Assembly: GCF_014650555.1 (NCBI RefSeq)
Contig: NZ_BMVE01000003.1
Coordinates: forward strand, 62,001-126,000
Direction: 5' to 3'
Source: Streptomyces goshikiensis
GTDB lineage: Bacteria > Actinomycetota > Actinomycetes > Streptomycetales > Streptomycetaceae
DNA: 64,000 nt
Position numbers and translations under genes: made by a program. Below, piece by piece: positions 51,126 to 60,430 of this stretch (positions are counted from its first letter, which is position 1; every line of letters begins with the position of its first letter). A model generated the notes under the pieces. The model was given only the letters and a program-made list of their open reading frames with translations, did not search any database and had not been told where the DNA came from.

Positions 51126-51979
51126 CCGTCCCTCCTGGAGACCTTGTCGGCCCAGCGTTCGCCGACGACGTTGAAGGCGACCACGGTCAGCACGATGGCC
51201 GCGCACGGCACGATCGCCGACAGCGGGTAGCCGTACTGGACGGCGGTCTTGCCGTCGAAGACCATGCGGCCCCAGTCGGGGGTCAGGGCGGGCACGCCCA
51301 GGCCGAGGAAGGACAGGCCGGCCAGGTCGATGAGGGCGTACCCGAAGTTGATCGTGGACTGCGCGAGGACGACGGGCGCCACCCCGGGGACCACGTGGCG
51401 CAGGCAGATCTGCAGGCCGGAGTGGCCCTGCACCCGGTAGGCCTCCACGTACGGGCGTTCGCGTTCGGCGAGGACGAGGGAGCGGGTGAGCCGGCTGACG
51501 TACGGGAGGTAGGCGATGGCCAGGGCGATGACCGGGGCCAGCAGGCCTTCGCCGTGGACCGACACGATCAGGATGGCCAGCAGCATCCCGGGGAAGGCGA
51601 AGACCAGCTCGGCGCCGCGGGACAGGACGGAGTCCAGCCAGCCGCCCCGCCAGGCGGCGGCCGTGCCGATGGCGACCCCGGCCAGGGTGGAGAAGACGAC
51701 CACCCCGAGCGGGCCGAGGAGGGAGGTACGGGCGCCCAGGACCAGCCGGGACAGGGTGTCGCGCCCGGAGGCGTCGACCCCGAGGAGGTGCTCGGCGGAC
51801 GGCCCCGCCAGGGCGTTGCCCAGGTCCACGGTGTTCGCGTCGTACGGGGCGATCCAGGGGGCGAGTACGGCGAGGGCGACGACGAGGGCCACGAAACCCA
51901 GGCAGAGCAGGGACAGGGGGGCGCGGGAGGTCCGGATCCGGGCGAGGCCGGGCCGGCGGAGCAGGGTGGCTGCGGTCAT
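51122..51979 (-). CDS. oligopeptide-type ABC transporter permease (OppC/DppC-like)
   Basis: 285 aa with N-terminal helix (about 22-45), LGVDASGRDTLSRLVLGARTSL and the EAA-type loop (VEAYRVQGHSGLQICLRHVVPGV) that contacts the ATPase. Six or so membrane helices. Operon-coupled by ATGA overlaps. Confidence 0.9.
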   Translation of the reverse strand: MTAATLLRRPGLARIRTSRAPLSLLCLGFVALVVALAVLAPWIAPYDANTVDLGNALAGPSAEHLLGVDASGRDTLSRLVLGARTSLLGPLGVVVFSTLAGVAIGTAAAWRGGWLDSVLSRGAELVFAFPGMLLAILIVSVHGEGLLAPVIALAIAYLPYVSRLTRSLVLAERERPYVEAYRVQGHSGLQICLRHVVPGVAPVVLAQSTINFGYALIDLAGLSFLGLGVPALTPDWGRMVFDGKTAVQYGYPLSAIVPCAAIVLTVVAFNVVGERWADKVSRRDG

Positions 51980-52935
51980 GCGGCCGACCTCCTGGGGCCG
52001 AGGGCGACCCGGGGGTCGACCAGCGGGTGCAGCAGGTCGACGAGGAGGTTCACCGTCATGAACAGCGCGACCATGATGAGGGAGATGGCCTGCACGGTGG
52101 GGAAGTCCTTGGTGGTGGTGGACAGTTCGAGGAGCTGGCCGATGCCGCCCACGCTGAACGCGGACTCCACCAGGACGGTGGTGACCAGCAGGGTGGAGAC
52201 GATCAGCCCGCTCGTGGTGAGCACGGTGCCCAGCGCGTTGCGGAACACGTGCCGCCGGATCACCCGATGGTCCGAGACGCCCCTGCTGCGGGCGACGGTG
52301 ACGTGTTCCTGGCCCAGTACGTCGAGCATCGCGGCCCGGGTGACGCGGGCCAGCATCCCGATCAGGTAGAGCGCCAGCGCGACGGCGGGCAGCGTCAGGT
52401 GCCACAGCATCTGGGCGGGGCCCTCGCCGGTGCCCCCGGTGGGGAACCAGTGCAGGTTCACCGCGAACAGGCCCTGGAGCAGCACCGCCGCCACGAACGA
52501 GGGGGTGCCGATGGCGAAGGTGGTCGTCACGAGGATCGTCGAGTCGGCGGCGCCGCCGCGGACCGCGCCGATCCAGCCCAGCAGCAGACCGAGGGCGAGG
52601 ACGAGCGCCAGGGCCATGGAGATCAGCAGCAGGGTGCTCGGCAGCCGGTCCGCCAGCAGCCGGGACACGTCCGTGCGGTAGGTGATCGAGCGCCCGAAGT
52701 CGCCCTGGAGCACCTGGCCGAGCCAGCGGACGTACTGGACCGCGAACGGCTCGTCGAGGTGGTACTGCGCGTTGATCGCCCGCAGCGCCTCCGGGGAGGC
52801 CGACCGCCCGGCGAGCAGGAAGCTCGCCGGATTGCCGGGCGCCAGGTACATGGCACCGAAGATGACGAAGGAGGCGCCCAGCAGGGTGGCCGCCATCTCG
52901 GCCAGCCGGCGTACGGCGAATCTCAGGAAGTTCAT
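51976..52935 (-). CDS. oligopeptide-type ABC transporter permease (OppB/DppB-like)
   Basis: 319 aa with N-terminal MNFLRFAVRRLAEMAATLLGASFVIF and the GD(F)G..S segment, plus the EAA loop ARSRGVSDHRVIRRHVFRNAL. About six helices; typical BPD permease. Forms the channel with the OppC-like protein. ATGA overlaps on both sides. Confidence 0.9.
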   Translation of the reverse strand: MNFLRFAVRRLAEMAATLLGASFVIFGAMYLAPGNPASFLLAGRSASPEALRAINAQYHLDEPFAVQYVRWLGQVLQGDFGRSITYRTDVSRLLADRLPSTLLLISMALALVLALGLLLGWIGAVRGGAADSTILVTTTFAIGTPSFVAAVLLQGLFAVNLHWFPTGGTGEGPAQMLWHLTLPAVALALYLIGMLARVTRAAMLDVLGQEHVTVARSRGVSDHRVIRRHVFRNALGTVLTTSGLIVSTLLVTTVLVESAFSVGGIGQLLELSTTTKDFPTVQAISLIMVALFMTVNLLVDLLHPLVDPRVALGPRRSAA

Positions 52936-54605
52936 CGGGCCGCCGCCCCGACGTCGGCGGCCCACGGGTAGTAGAGGTAGGAGATGCTGGTGGGCGCCCC
53001 GGTGATCCGCTTGTTGAGGAACACGGCCGTGGGCCACTCCGCCACGGGTATCCACAGGACCTGTTCGGCGGCCTTCTTCTGGAGCTGGGCGGCCGCAGCC
53101 ATCCGCCGGGCCGGGTCGTACTCGGCCCGCGCCTTGGCGACGAGCTCGTCGTAGGCCGGGTCGCTGTAGCCGGCGTAGTTCTGGAAGGCCCCGGTCTGGA
53201 AGTTGCTCAGCAGGTCCATCGGGTCGGTGATGGAGTCGTAGTAGGTCTCGGGGAACATGTCCAGGCCCTCGCGCGCCTGGGGGTCGGTGAACAGCGCGGT
53301 GAAGGCGTTCGGGGCGATGGTCTTCAGCCTGACGTCCAGACCGATCCTGCTGCCGGCGGCCTGGACCGCCGTGGCCAGCAGGGAGACGTCCTGGCCGATC
53401 GGGCTGGTGGCGATGGTGACCGTCTTGCCGGTGGCGCCCGCCTCCTTGATCAGCGCCTTGGCCTCCTCGATGTTCTGCCCGGCCGGGGGGAGCCCCTCGA
53501 AGGCGGCCTTGCGGACCTCTTCGGGGGCCGCCGCCCAGACGGCCTTGGTGGTGAGCGAGTGGGTGGCGGTGCCCGCCCCGCCCAGGCCCGCCTTGACGAA
53601 GCCGCGCCGGTCCAGCGCCAGGGACAGCGCCCGCCGCACGCGTACGTCGGCGAGCGGCCCCTTCATGCTGGTGACGTTGACGTTGACGGTGCTGAGCCCC
53701 TCGCCGAAGTAGAGGGTGCCGACCCCGCTCCTGCTCAGCCGGTCGTAGCTCTCGGTGGGGATCAGGTAGCCGCCGTCGGCCTCGCCGTTCAGCATGGCGT
53801 TGGTCCGGGCGGAGGGGTCGGTGAGGAAGGTGAAGACCGCCCTCGCCGACTTGGCCCTGGTGCCCCAGTAGCCGTCGAAGCGCCGGAGCTCGATCGACTG
53901 GCCCTTGTTCCAGGTGCCCAGCTGGAAGGGGCCGGTGCAGTCCAGGCTGCCGGAGGTGCCGTAGTCCTCGCCCGCCTTCTCCACACCGGCCTTCGAGGCC
54001 ACCACACCGGCAGCGGTCGCCATGTACTGGGGGAACTGCGAGTCCGGCTGCTTGAGCTTGACCGTGACCTGGAGCGGGCCGGTCTTGGTGAGGGACTCGA
54101 CGTTGGAGAAGGTGCTGTTCCAGGCCGAGCCGCCGTCGGGGTCCCGCTGACGGCCGAGGCTGAACACCACGTCGTCGGCGGTCATCTCACCGCCGTCGTG
54201 GAACCGCACGCCCGGGCGGAGGTCGTAGACCCAGGTGGTCGGGTCGGGGTTGGAGGCCTTCTCGGCCAGCCCCGGCGCGACGGTCAGCTGCGGGGTCCAC
54301 CGCATCAGGCTCTCGCAGACGTTGGACAGGACCGTGTTCTGCGGGTAGTCGAAGGCGGCGGTGTAGTCCAGCGTCGGCGGCTCCGCGTACAGGGCCCAGG
54401 TGAAGGAGTCGAGCTCACCGGCGGCGGCGGGGGTGCCGGCCGACAGCTTGAACGCGGCGCCGCCGGGGGCCGGGCCGTCCTTGGGCGGGCCCGCGCAGGC
54501 GCTCACCAGGCCGAACGCGGTCAGGGCGGCCACGGCGGCGGCCGGGAGGCCGCGCGTGCGGCGGGCGGATCCGCGGGCTCCGGACCGGGGCAGGGTACGT
54601 GGCAT
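52932..54605 (-). CDS. oligopeptide-type ABC transporter substrate-binding lipoprotein
   Basis: 557 aa. Lipobox LVSAC (about residues 33-37) anchors it outside. SBP_bac_5 landmarks: EPPTLDYTAAFDYPQNTVLSNVCE (about 75-98), RPGVRFHDGGEMTADDVVFSLGR (about 131-153) and ADVRVRRALSLALDRR (about 325-340). It captures the imported molecule. The ATG at 54605 is 20 nt after the cytosolic deiminase stop, so the importer is led by that enzyme. Opp/Dpp family size and position suggest peptides or arginine-type compounds. Confidence 0.9.
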   Translation of the reverse strand: MPRTLPRSGARGSARRTRGLPAAAVAALTAFGLVSACAGPPKDGPAPGGAAFKLSAGTPAAAGELDSFTWALYAEPPTLDYTAAFDYPQNTVLSNVCESLMRWTPQLTVAPGLAEKASNPDPTTWVYDLRPGVRFHDGGEMTADDVVFSLGRQRDPDGGSAWNSTFSNVESLTKTGPLQVTVKLKQPDSQFPQYMATAAGVVASKAGVEKAGEDYGTSGSLDCTGPFQLGTWNKGQSIELRRFDGYWGTRAKSARAVFTFLTDPSARTNAMLNGEADGGYLIPTESYDRLSRSGVGTLYFGEGLSTVNVNVTSMKGPLADVRVRRALSLALDRRGFVKAGLGGAGTATHSLTTKAVWAAAPEEVRKAAFEGLPPAGQNIEEAKALIKEAGATGKTVTIATSPIGQDVSLLATAVQAAGSRIGLDVRLKTIAPNAFTALFTDPQAREGLDMFPETYYDSITDPMDLLSNFQTGAFQNYAGYSDPAYDELVAKARAEYDPARRMAAAAQLQKKAAEQVLWIPVAEWPTAVFLNKRITGAPTSISYLYYPWAADVGAAAR

Positions 54606-54625
54606 CGGTGCTCTCTCTTCCATGC

Positions 54626-55684
54626 TCAGCGGGAGCCGGCGGCGGCGGCGGAGGCGGCGGAGCCGGCGGGCGCGGCGGGCGCCGCGAGGGGCACCTGCTG
54701 GGTGATGCAGTGGACCCCGCCGCCGCCGTACGCGATCACGCGCGAGCGGACGCCGACGACCTTGCGGCCGGGCAGCGCGGCGGCGATCACCGCCAGCGCC
54801 CCCTCGTCCGAGGGGAGTCCCGCGACCGGTACGACGACGCCCCCGTTGGCGACGTAGAAGTTGAGGTACCCCACCTCGGTGCGGCGGCCGGCCACCTCGA
54901 CGAACGCGCTCTGCGGCAGGCCGACGACCTCCAGCCGGCGCCCGGCGGCGTCGGTGGCGGACTCCAGGACGGCGCGGTTCGCGCGCATCCGCTCGTGGTC
55001 CGGGTGGCCGGGGTCGTCCGGGAGCTGTACGAGGACCTTTCCGGGGGCGACGAACGCGCAGACCCCGTCCACGTGCCCGTCGGTCTCGGTGTCCAGCAGG
55101 CCGCCGTACGGCAGCCAGATCACCTTGCTGACGCCGAGGCGGGTGATCAGCTCCGCCTCGATCTCCGCCTTGCTCATCCCCGGGTTGCGGTTGGGGTGCA
55201 GCAGGCACTGCTCCGTGGTGATCAGCGTGCCCTCGCCGTCGACCGTGACGGCGCCGCCTTCGAGCACCATCGCGGATGCGAGGCGCTCCACGCCGAAGTG
55301 CTCCAGCAGGACGGCGGAGATCCTGTCGTCGCTGTCGTGGGGGTGGTGCTTGCCGCCCCACGCGTTGAAGCGGAAGTCGACGCCGGCGCGCTCTCCGCCC
55401 GGGCCGAGGACGAAGAGCGGGCCGGAGTCGCGGAACCAGGAGTCGTCCAGGGGCAGCTCCATGACCTCGACGCCCTCCCCGCACATCGCGCGGGCCTCGG
55501 CGCCACTGCCGGGCAGGGCCACCATCGTGACCGGTTCGAATTCCGCGATCGCCGCTGCGACCTGCGCGTATTCCGCCTTCACGGCGTCGAAGACCTCACC
55601 CCACAGTTCCCGGCGGGTGGGCCAGGCCATCAGACAGCGCTCGTGCTCGGCCCACTCGGCCGGCATGCGGAAACTCGTCATCAT
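54626..55684 (-). CDS. cytosolic agmatine deiminase-family enzyme (2)
   Basis: 352 aa with no export signal (MMTSFRMPAEWAEHERCLMAWP is the usual agmatine-deiminase start). Catalytic Asp (WFRDSGP), His (ETDGHVDG) and Cys (GGGGVHC) are present, with FNAWGGKHHPHD typical of cytosolic agmatine deiminase, which makes N-carbamoylputrescine and ammonia. It is first in the six-gene operon with the importer. I see no N-carbamoylputrescine amidohydrolase gene in the window. Operator-like half-sites at 55702-55780 precede it. Confidence 0.85.
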   Translation of the reverse strand: MMTSFRMPAEWAEHERCLMAWPTRRELWGEVFDAVKAEYAQVAAAIAEFEPVTMVALPGSGAEARAMCGEGVEVMELPLDDSWFRDSGPLFVLGPGGERAGVDFRFNAWGGKHHPHDSDDRISAVLLEHFGVERLASAMVLEGGAVTVDGEGTLITTEQCLLHPNRNPGMSKAEIEAELITRLGVSKVIWLPYGGLLDTETDGHVDGVCAFVAPGKVLVQLPDDPGHPDHERMRANRAVLESATDAAGRRLEVVGLPQSAFVEVAGRRTEVGYLNFYVANGGVVVPVAGLPSDEGALAVIAAALPGRKVVGVRSRVIAYGGGGVHCITQQVPLAAPAAPAGSAASAAAAGSR

Positions 55685-55701
55685 CTGCTCCTGTGCGAAT
55701 G

Positions 55702-55780
55702 TTCAGTCAGTTCGGAGAAGGCGTTTGTGTGCCGGTGATGTGCCCCGCATCCTTCACCGAACTGAAAATTCAGTCAATGG
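55702..55780. promoter_or_regulatory. operator region between deiminase 2 and TetR B
   Basis: A half-site TTCAGTCAG (55702-55710) and a near-palindrome ACTGAA-AA-TTCAGT(CAA) (55761-55777) occur between the divergent genes. They match the 57772 palindrome in the right half and in most of the left half. Confidence 0.6.
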
Positions 55781-55930
55781 TTCTGGCCGGGCAGTTGCCG
55801 GAACGGCGCGCGGCGCGCCGGTCCGTCTGGCGGCCGGGCGTGAACGCCCTGGCGGGGACATTGGGGGGTCCTGAAGATCTGGTCAGGAAATAGCCCCAGG
55901 TGACGGAGTCGGCGGGTAGAGTGACACCTC

Positions 55931-56515
55931 GTGTCAGACCGTCGAACAGAAATACTCAGAGCCGCCACGCGAGTGATCGCCCGCCGTGGCGTGCGCGGGC
56001 TCCGCGTGGGAGAGCTGGCAGCCGAGGCAGGGGTCTCCACCTCGCTGATCTACTACCACTTCACCGATCGCGCCGGGATCCTGCGGCGGACCCTGGAGTT
56101 CATCAGCGATCGCGCCGACCGCTACACGGCCGAGCGGGATCCGGGTCAGGGCCTCGGGCCGGACCCCGTCGATCCGCGGACCGAACTGGCCCAGGTGCTG
56201 CTGCTGGAACTCCAGGACACCCCGGAAGTGCGCGAGAACAGCACCGCGTGGGGTGAGCTGCGGGCGAGCGCCGTCTTCGACGCCGACCTGCGCGAGGACG
56301 TCGCGAAGGCCACGCACACCTGGGTCCACGAGATCGCCGACCTCCTCGCCCACGCGCGGCCCACCGGCACGGCCCCGGCGCACGCGGCCGCCGCCGAACG
56401 CCTGACGGCCCTCCTCGAAGGGCTCAGCGTCCGCTGGCTGAGCGGTTCCCTCCCGCTGGAGCACGCGCGCGCCCTCCTTGCGGACGCCATCGAGGCGGAA
56501 CTGGACCACGCCTGA
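55931..56515 (+). CDS. TetR-family regulator (B)
   Basis: 194 aa, GTG start. The HTH has RRTEILRAATRVIARRGVRG and recognition helix STSLIYYHF. It is closely related to TetR C (57928-58503), which has STALIYYHF, with similar C-terminal motifs (DTPEVRENSTAWGELRASAVFD in both). It is divergent from the cytosolic deiminase operon, with operator copies between them, so it should regulate that operon. Ligand unknown. Confidence 0.9.
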   Translation: MSDRRTEILRAATRVIARRGVRGLRVGELAAEAGVSTSLIYYHFTDRAGILRRTLEFISDRADRYTAERDPGQGLGPDPVDPRTELAQVLLLELQDTPEVRENSTAWGELRASAVFDADLREDVAKATHTWVHEIADLLAHARPTGTAPAHAAAAERLTALLEGLSVRWLSGSLPLEHARALLADAIEAELDHA

Positions 56516-56551
56516 CGGGCCCCGGCGGCGCCGGGCCGGCGGCCGGGCCCG

Positions 56552-57721
56552 CTACGGAAGGGGTTCGTGCATCGTCGAGCAGTGGATGCCGCCGCCGCCC
56601 GCCATCAGCCGGTCGACGTCGAGCTGTACGACCGTCCGCCCCGGAAAGGCCTCGGCCAGGGCCCGGTTCGCGGCGGCGTCCTTGACCGCGTCGCCGAACT
56701 GGGCCGTGATGACGGCCCCGTTGACCACGTGGAAGTTCAGGTACGAGTCGACGAACTGGGAGTCCTTCGAGCGGACGGTGTCGGGGCCGTCCACGCGGAT
56801 CACCTTCAGCCGCCGCCCCCGGGCGTCGGTGGCGCGGGAGAGGATCGCGAACTGTTCGCGGGCGTCCCGCGCCCACGCGTCATCGCGGTCCTCCGGCGGG
56901 ACCTGCACCATGACGACGCCCGGCCGCACGAACCGCGAGGTCACGTCGATGTGGTCGTCGGTGATGTCCTTGCCCTTGATGCCCGGGACCCAGATCATCC
57001 GGTCCGCGCCGTAGGCGCGCAGGACCGCGTCCTCGACGTCGGCCCGGCTCATCCCCGGATTGCGGTTCTTGTTGACCAGGCTGCTCTCCGTGGCCATGAC
57101 GGTGCCGTCGCCGTCGGTCTCGATCGCGCCGCCCTCGCCGACGAACTCCGTCCTGCTGAAGGGCAGGCGCCCGTCGTCGGCGATGCGCCGGGCGACCTCG
57201 GCGTCGCGGGAGTGGGTCTGCTTGTTGCCCCAGCCGTTGAAGCCCAGGCCGATCGCGTCGAGCCCGCCGCGGCCGTCGCGGCGGAAGACCGGGGCGGTGT
57301 CCCGCATCCAGAGGTCGTCCGTCGGGATCGAGTCGAGCACCGTGACCGCCGGGCCGCACCAGGACCGGGCGGTGGCGGCGGCATCGGCGTCCGGCGCGCA
57401 CATCACCACCGGCTCGTGGCGGGCGATCGTCCGGGCGATCAGCGCGATGTCCTCCTGTACGCCGGCCAGCCGGCGGCCGCCCCAGATGGACGTGCGCGTC
57501 GGCCAGGACATCCAGGTGCGGGCGTGCGGGACGTCGTCGCGCTCCACCCACCAGCGCGGCAGGGCCGCGCTCGCCCGCTGGGGTGCCATCGCCATCGAAC
57601 CCAGCGCCACACCTGCCGCCCCGACGCCGGCGGCGCCGAGGACGCGCCGGCGGGAGGGTTCGGCGGAGCCGCCGAACAGGCGGCTGAACAGGGAGCGGCT
57701 GTCGCCGTGGAATTCGCTCAT
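56552..57721 (-). CDS. Tat-exported agmatine-deiminase/PAD_porph-family protein (3)
   Basis: 389 aa from ATG 57721; an earlier in-frame start would only add a Pro/Arg-rich stretch through the operator. The twin-Arg PSRRRVLGAAGVGAAGVALGS with ASA cleavage near residue 52 indicates export. WMRDTAP, ITDDHID and GGGGIHC are the catalytic Asp, His and Cys. FNGWGNKQTH follows the exported-type pattern seen in gene 1. The 57772 palindrome is about 50 nt upstream, suggesting direct TetR B/C control. Substrate unknown (agmatine, arginine or protein arginine). Confidence 0.85.
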   Translation of the reverse strand: MSEFHGDSRSLFSRLFGGSAEPSRRRVLGAAGVGAAGVALGSMAMAPQRASAALPRWWVERDDVPHARTWMSWPTRTSIWGGRRLAGVQEDIALIARTIARHEPVVMCAPDADAAATARSWCGPAVTVLDSIPTDDLWMRDTAPVFRRDGRGGLDAIGLGFNGWGNKQTHSRDAEVARRIADDGRLPFSRTEFVGEGGAIETDGDGTVMATESSLVNKNRNPGMSRADVEDAVLRAYGADRMIWVPGIKGKDITDDHIDVTSRFVRPGVVMVQVPPEDRDDAWARDAREQFAILSRATDARGRRLKVIRVDGPDTVRSKDSQFVDSYLNFHVVNGAVITAQFGDAVKDAAANRALAEAFPGRTVVQLDVDRLMAGGGGIHCSTMHEPLP

Positions 57722-57771
57722 GGGTCTCTCCGGATCTCTTGGGGGAGGGGAGCCGTGGCCCGACTCTGTCA

Positions 57772-57791
57772 TTGACTGAAAATTCAGTCAA
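57772..57791. promoter_or_regulatory. 20-bp operator, best copy
   Basis: TTGACTGAAAATTCAGTCAA: perfect 9-bp arms with an AA spacer. It lies about 50 nt upstream of deiminase 3 and downstream of TetR C. The most symmetrical member of the shared operator family. Confidence 0.75.
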
Positions 57792-57927
57792 GAAGCGAGC
57801 CGCGAGGAAGCCCGGGACGGGAAGAAACCGGGGAAGGAGCCGAGCAGGAACCGGCGACGCAACCGGCGAAGGAGCCGGGGAAGTGCCCCGGGCCCGGCCG
57901 TCGCGCGGCCGGGCGGCACCGGCGCGC

Positions 57928-58503
57928 CTACGAGAGGCGCTGGAGCTCGGCCTCGATCGACGCGGCCATCAGGTCCCGCGCGTGCGCCAGGGGCAGGCTG
58001 CCGCTGAGCCAGCGCGAGCTGAGGCCCTCCACCAGGGCCGTCAGCCGTTCGGCGGTTCCGGCGAGCGCCGCGGCGCCGGCCATCGGCCGGACCCGGCCGA
58101 GGAGCTCGCCGACCTCCTGTACCCATACCAGCGTGGCGCGGGCGAGGTCCTCGCGCAGGTCGGGATCGAACACCGCGCTGGCCCGCAGCTCTCCCCAGGC
58201 CGTGCTGTTCTCGCGTACCTCGGGGGTGTCCTGGAATTCGAGGAGGAGGGTCTCCTCCAGCTCGCCCCGCGCGTCCAGCGGGGGAGCGCCGGGATCCCGC
58301 TCCGTGGTGTACCGCCCCGCGCGATCGTTGATGAACTCCAAGGTGGCGCGCATGATTCCGGCGCGGTCCTTGAAGTGGTAGTAGATCAGCGCGGTGGACA
58401 CGCCCGCCTCCGAGGCGAGCTCCTCCACGCGCAGGCCGCGCACGCCGCGTCGGGCGATGACCCGCGCGGCCCCCTCCATGATTGCTGTTCGACGGTCCGC
58501 CAC
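57928..58503 (-). CDS. TetR-family regulator (C)
   Basis: 191 aa from GTG 58503. Recognition helix region GVSTALIYYHFKDRAGI is nearly identical to TetR B, predicting the same operator. The ligand-binding half also aligns (DTPEVRENSTAWGELRASAVFDPDLREDLARAT). It is on the same strand as deiminase 3, just upstream of it, with the 57772 palindrome between them, and a second operator copy (58552) precedes its own start, so autoregulation is likely. Probably a duplicate of TetR B. Confidence 0.9.
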   Translation of the reverse strand: MADRRTAIMEGAARVIARRGVRGLRVEELASEAGVSTALIYYHFKDRAGIMRATLEFINDRAGRYTTERDPGAPPLDARGELEETLLLEFQDTPEVRENSTAWGELRASAVFDPDLREDLARATLVWVQEVGELLGRVRPMAGAAALAGTAERLTALVEGLSSRWLSGSLPLAHARDLMAASIEAELQRLS

Positions 58504-58551
58504 AAGCCGACACCCTACCCGGGAGCCGATCACCGGTACGACCTCGACCCT

Positions 58552-58567
58552 GACTGAAATTACAGTC
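58552..58567. promoter_or_regulatory. operator-like site upstream of TetR C
   Basis: GACTGAAATTACAGTC, 48 nt upstream of the TetR C start; the outer five bases of each half are symmetrical, with one mismatch pair inside, matching the family consensus GACTGAA-NN-TTCAGTC. Confidence 0.6.
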
Positions 58568-58739
58568 GGATAGGATCCGGTGCCGTTCGGGCGGTGCACC
58601 GCCGCCGGGTGCCCCGCGCCGGCCGCGTTTGCGCCGGCGCACCGGCCGGACAGCCACGCCCCGCCGCGCCCTCGCGCGGTCCCGCGGACCAGGCCGAGAA
58701 CCCTCGGGCGCGTCCGCCCTCGTCGCCGGGAGATCCGCC

Positions 58740-60416
58740 ATGACCACACGACGCCCCGGCGCCGCCGCCCCGCACCTCCAGGCGCCGGCCGCCGACGATC
58801 CGCGCGAGGTGGGCGGCTACCGCGTCGTCGCCCGGCTCGGCTCCGGCGGCATGGGCCGCGTCTACCTCGCCCACACCCCGGGCGGGCGGCCCGTGGCGCT
58901 CAAGGTGGTCCGGCCCGAACTCGCGGGGGACCCCGATTTCCGCCTCCGGTTCGCCCGGGAGGTGGCCAGCGCGCAGCGCATCCACGGGCTCTACACCGCC
59001 CAGGTCGTCGATTCCGGGGCCGACGCGCCCACCCCGTGGCTGGCCACCGCGTACGTCCCCGGGCCCTCGCTCCAGCAGGCCGTGAACACGTACGGCCCGC
59101 TGCCCCCGCGCACCGTGCTCCTGCTCGTCGCCGGGATCGCCGAGGCGCTCCAGGAGATCCACCGGGCCGGTGTGGTGCACCGCGACCTCAAGCCCGCCAA
59201 CGTACTGATCGCCGCCGACGGCCCACGGGTGATCGACTTCGGCATCGCGCACACCGCCCACGCGAGCGCCCTGACCGGCGCCGGGCTGCGGGTGGGCACC
59301 CCCGCCTTCATGGCGCCCGAGCAGGCGCTGGGCCGGCCGACGCTGCCGGCGACCGACGTCTTCGCGCTGGGCGCGCTCGCCGCGTACGTGGCCGGGGGCG
59401 CGCCGGTGTTCGGCGAAGGGCCCGATTCCACCGTCCTCTACCGGGTGGTGCACGAGGAGCCGGACCTCGGCCGGGTCCCCGCCGAACTGCGCGAGCTGCT
59501 GTGGCACTGCCTGGCCAAGGACCCGGAGCGGCGGCCGGCGACCGCCCGGGTGATCGAAGCCGTCCGTGACCACCCCGCAGTCGGCGGGCGGCTCCACTTC
59601 GCCGACGACTGGCTCCCGCACGAGGTCACCACCGAGGTCCGGCGCCACGCCGACCTGCCCGCGCCGCCGGCGACGGCGCTCGCCACCGCCTTCGATGCGG
59701 CGCACACCGTCGCCGCGCCGGGCGCCGCGCACGCCCCGAGCCTCCCGCCGCGGACCCCGGCCCCGGAGCCGGCCCCGGAGCCGGCCGTCACCGCGGAACC
59801 CCCGGTGCGCGGCCGTGGCCGTGGCCGGGCGGCGGCCTCCGGGCGCGCGACGGGCCGGACGGCGGGCGTGGCCGCCGCCGCCCTGCTGCTGGGCGCCGCG
59901 GGAGCGTACGCGCTGCTCGACCCCGGCTTCGGCGACGGGGACGGCGGGGCCGGTGAGGAGCTCCCCGAGGCCTCCGCGCCCGCGCCGGTCCCGACGGCCG
60001 GCGCCCCCACCCCCATGCCCAGCCCCACCCCGCCGGTCCCCGGCTACACGGCCGTCTACACCGGCACTGCCCTCACCTCCCCGGACCAGAGCTACGAGTT
60101 CGACGTCTCGGCCGGCCGGGTCGTCCCGCAGGAGACCGCCTCCTGGTACGTGGGCCGCAGCGCCACCGAGTTCTACGTCCCCGAGAGCAGCGACGCCTAC
60201 ATCGCGCAGGGCGAGGGGCTCGGGCTCGCCGAGTGCGTGAAGGGCGTCGAGAGCCGGCCCGTCACCGCGCTCCCCTTCACCACCCTGCGCGCCGGCCGGG
60301 CCTTCTGCGTCCGCGCCCAGGACAGCCGCGACATCGCCGTCGTGACCGTGCTCACCGACAGCCCCGGTGACGGGCCGGTCCGGGTCTCGGTGGACCGCTA
60401 CCGCCACGACGGGTGA
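58740..60416 (+). CDS. Ser/Thr protein kinase (PknB-type) with extracytoplasmic domain
   Basis: 558 aa. Kinase domain (about 25-285): LGSGGMGRVYLA, VALKVV, VVHRDLKPANVLI, VIDFGIAH, GTPAFMAPEQ. Then an Ala/Pro-rich region, one membrane helix (about 379-398) and a C-terminal domain (about 440-558) with two Cys (LAECVKG, RAFCVRA). A membrane receptor kinase of Hanks type. ATG at 58740 follows GGGAGA. It sits between TetR C and deiminase 4; its promoter region is shared with TetR C and includes the 58552 operator, so it may belong to the regulon. Confidence 0.92.
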   Translation: MTTRRPGAAAPHLQAPAADDPREVGGYRVVARLGSGGMGRVYLAHTPGGRPVALKVVRPELAGDPDFRLRFAREVASAQRIHGLYTAQVVDSGADAPTPWLATAYVPGPSLQQAVNTYGPLPPRTVLLLVAGIAEALQEIHRAGVVHRDLKPANVLIAADGPRVIDFGIAHTAHASALTGAGLRVGTPAFMAPEQALGRPTLPATDVFALGALAAYVAGGAPVFGEGPDSTVLYRVVHEEPDLGRVPAELRELLWHCLAKDPERRPATARVIEAVRDHPAVGGRLHFADDWLPHEVTTEVRRHADLPAPPATALATAFDAAHTVAAPGAAHAPSLPPRTPAPEPAPEPAVTAEPPVRGRGRGRAAASGRATGRTAGVAAAALLLGAAGAYALLDPGFGDGDGGAGEELPEASAPAPVPTAGAPTPMPSPTPPVPGYTAVYTGTALTSPDQSYEFDVSAGRVVPQETASWYVGRSATEFYVPESSDAYIAQGEGLGLAECVKGVESRPVTALPFTTLRAGRAFCVRAQDSRDIAVVTVLTDSPGDGPVRVSVDRYRHDG

Positions 60417-60430
60417 AGCGCGCGGCGGAT

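Noticed and set aside
54606..55484. In-frame upstream extension of the substrate-binding protein
   Set aside because: It overlaps the deiminase gene in another frame; the lipoprotein signal starts at 54605.
56516..56551. Short GC hairpin between TetR B and deiminase 3
   Set aside because: Only about 6-bp arms in very GC-rich sequence; not distinguishable from chance.
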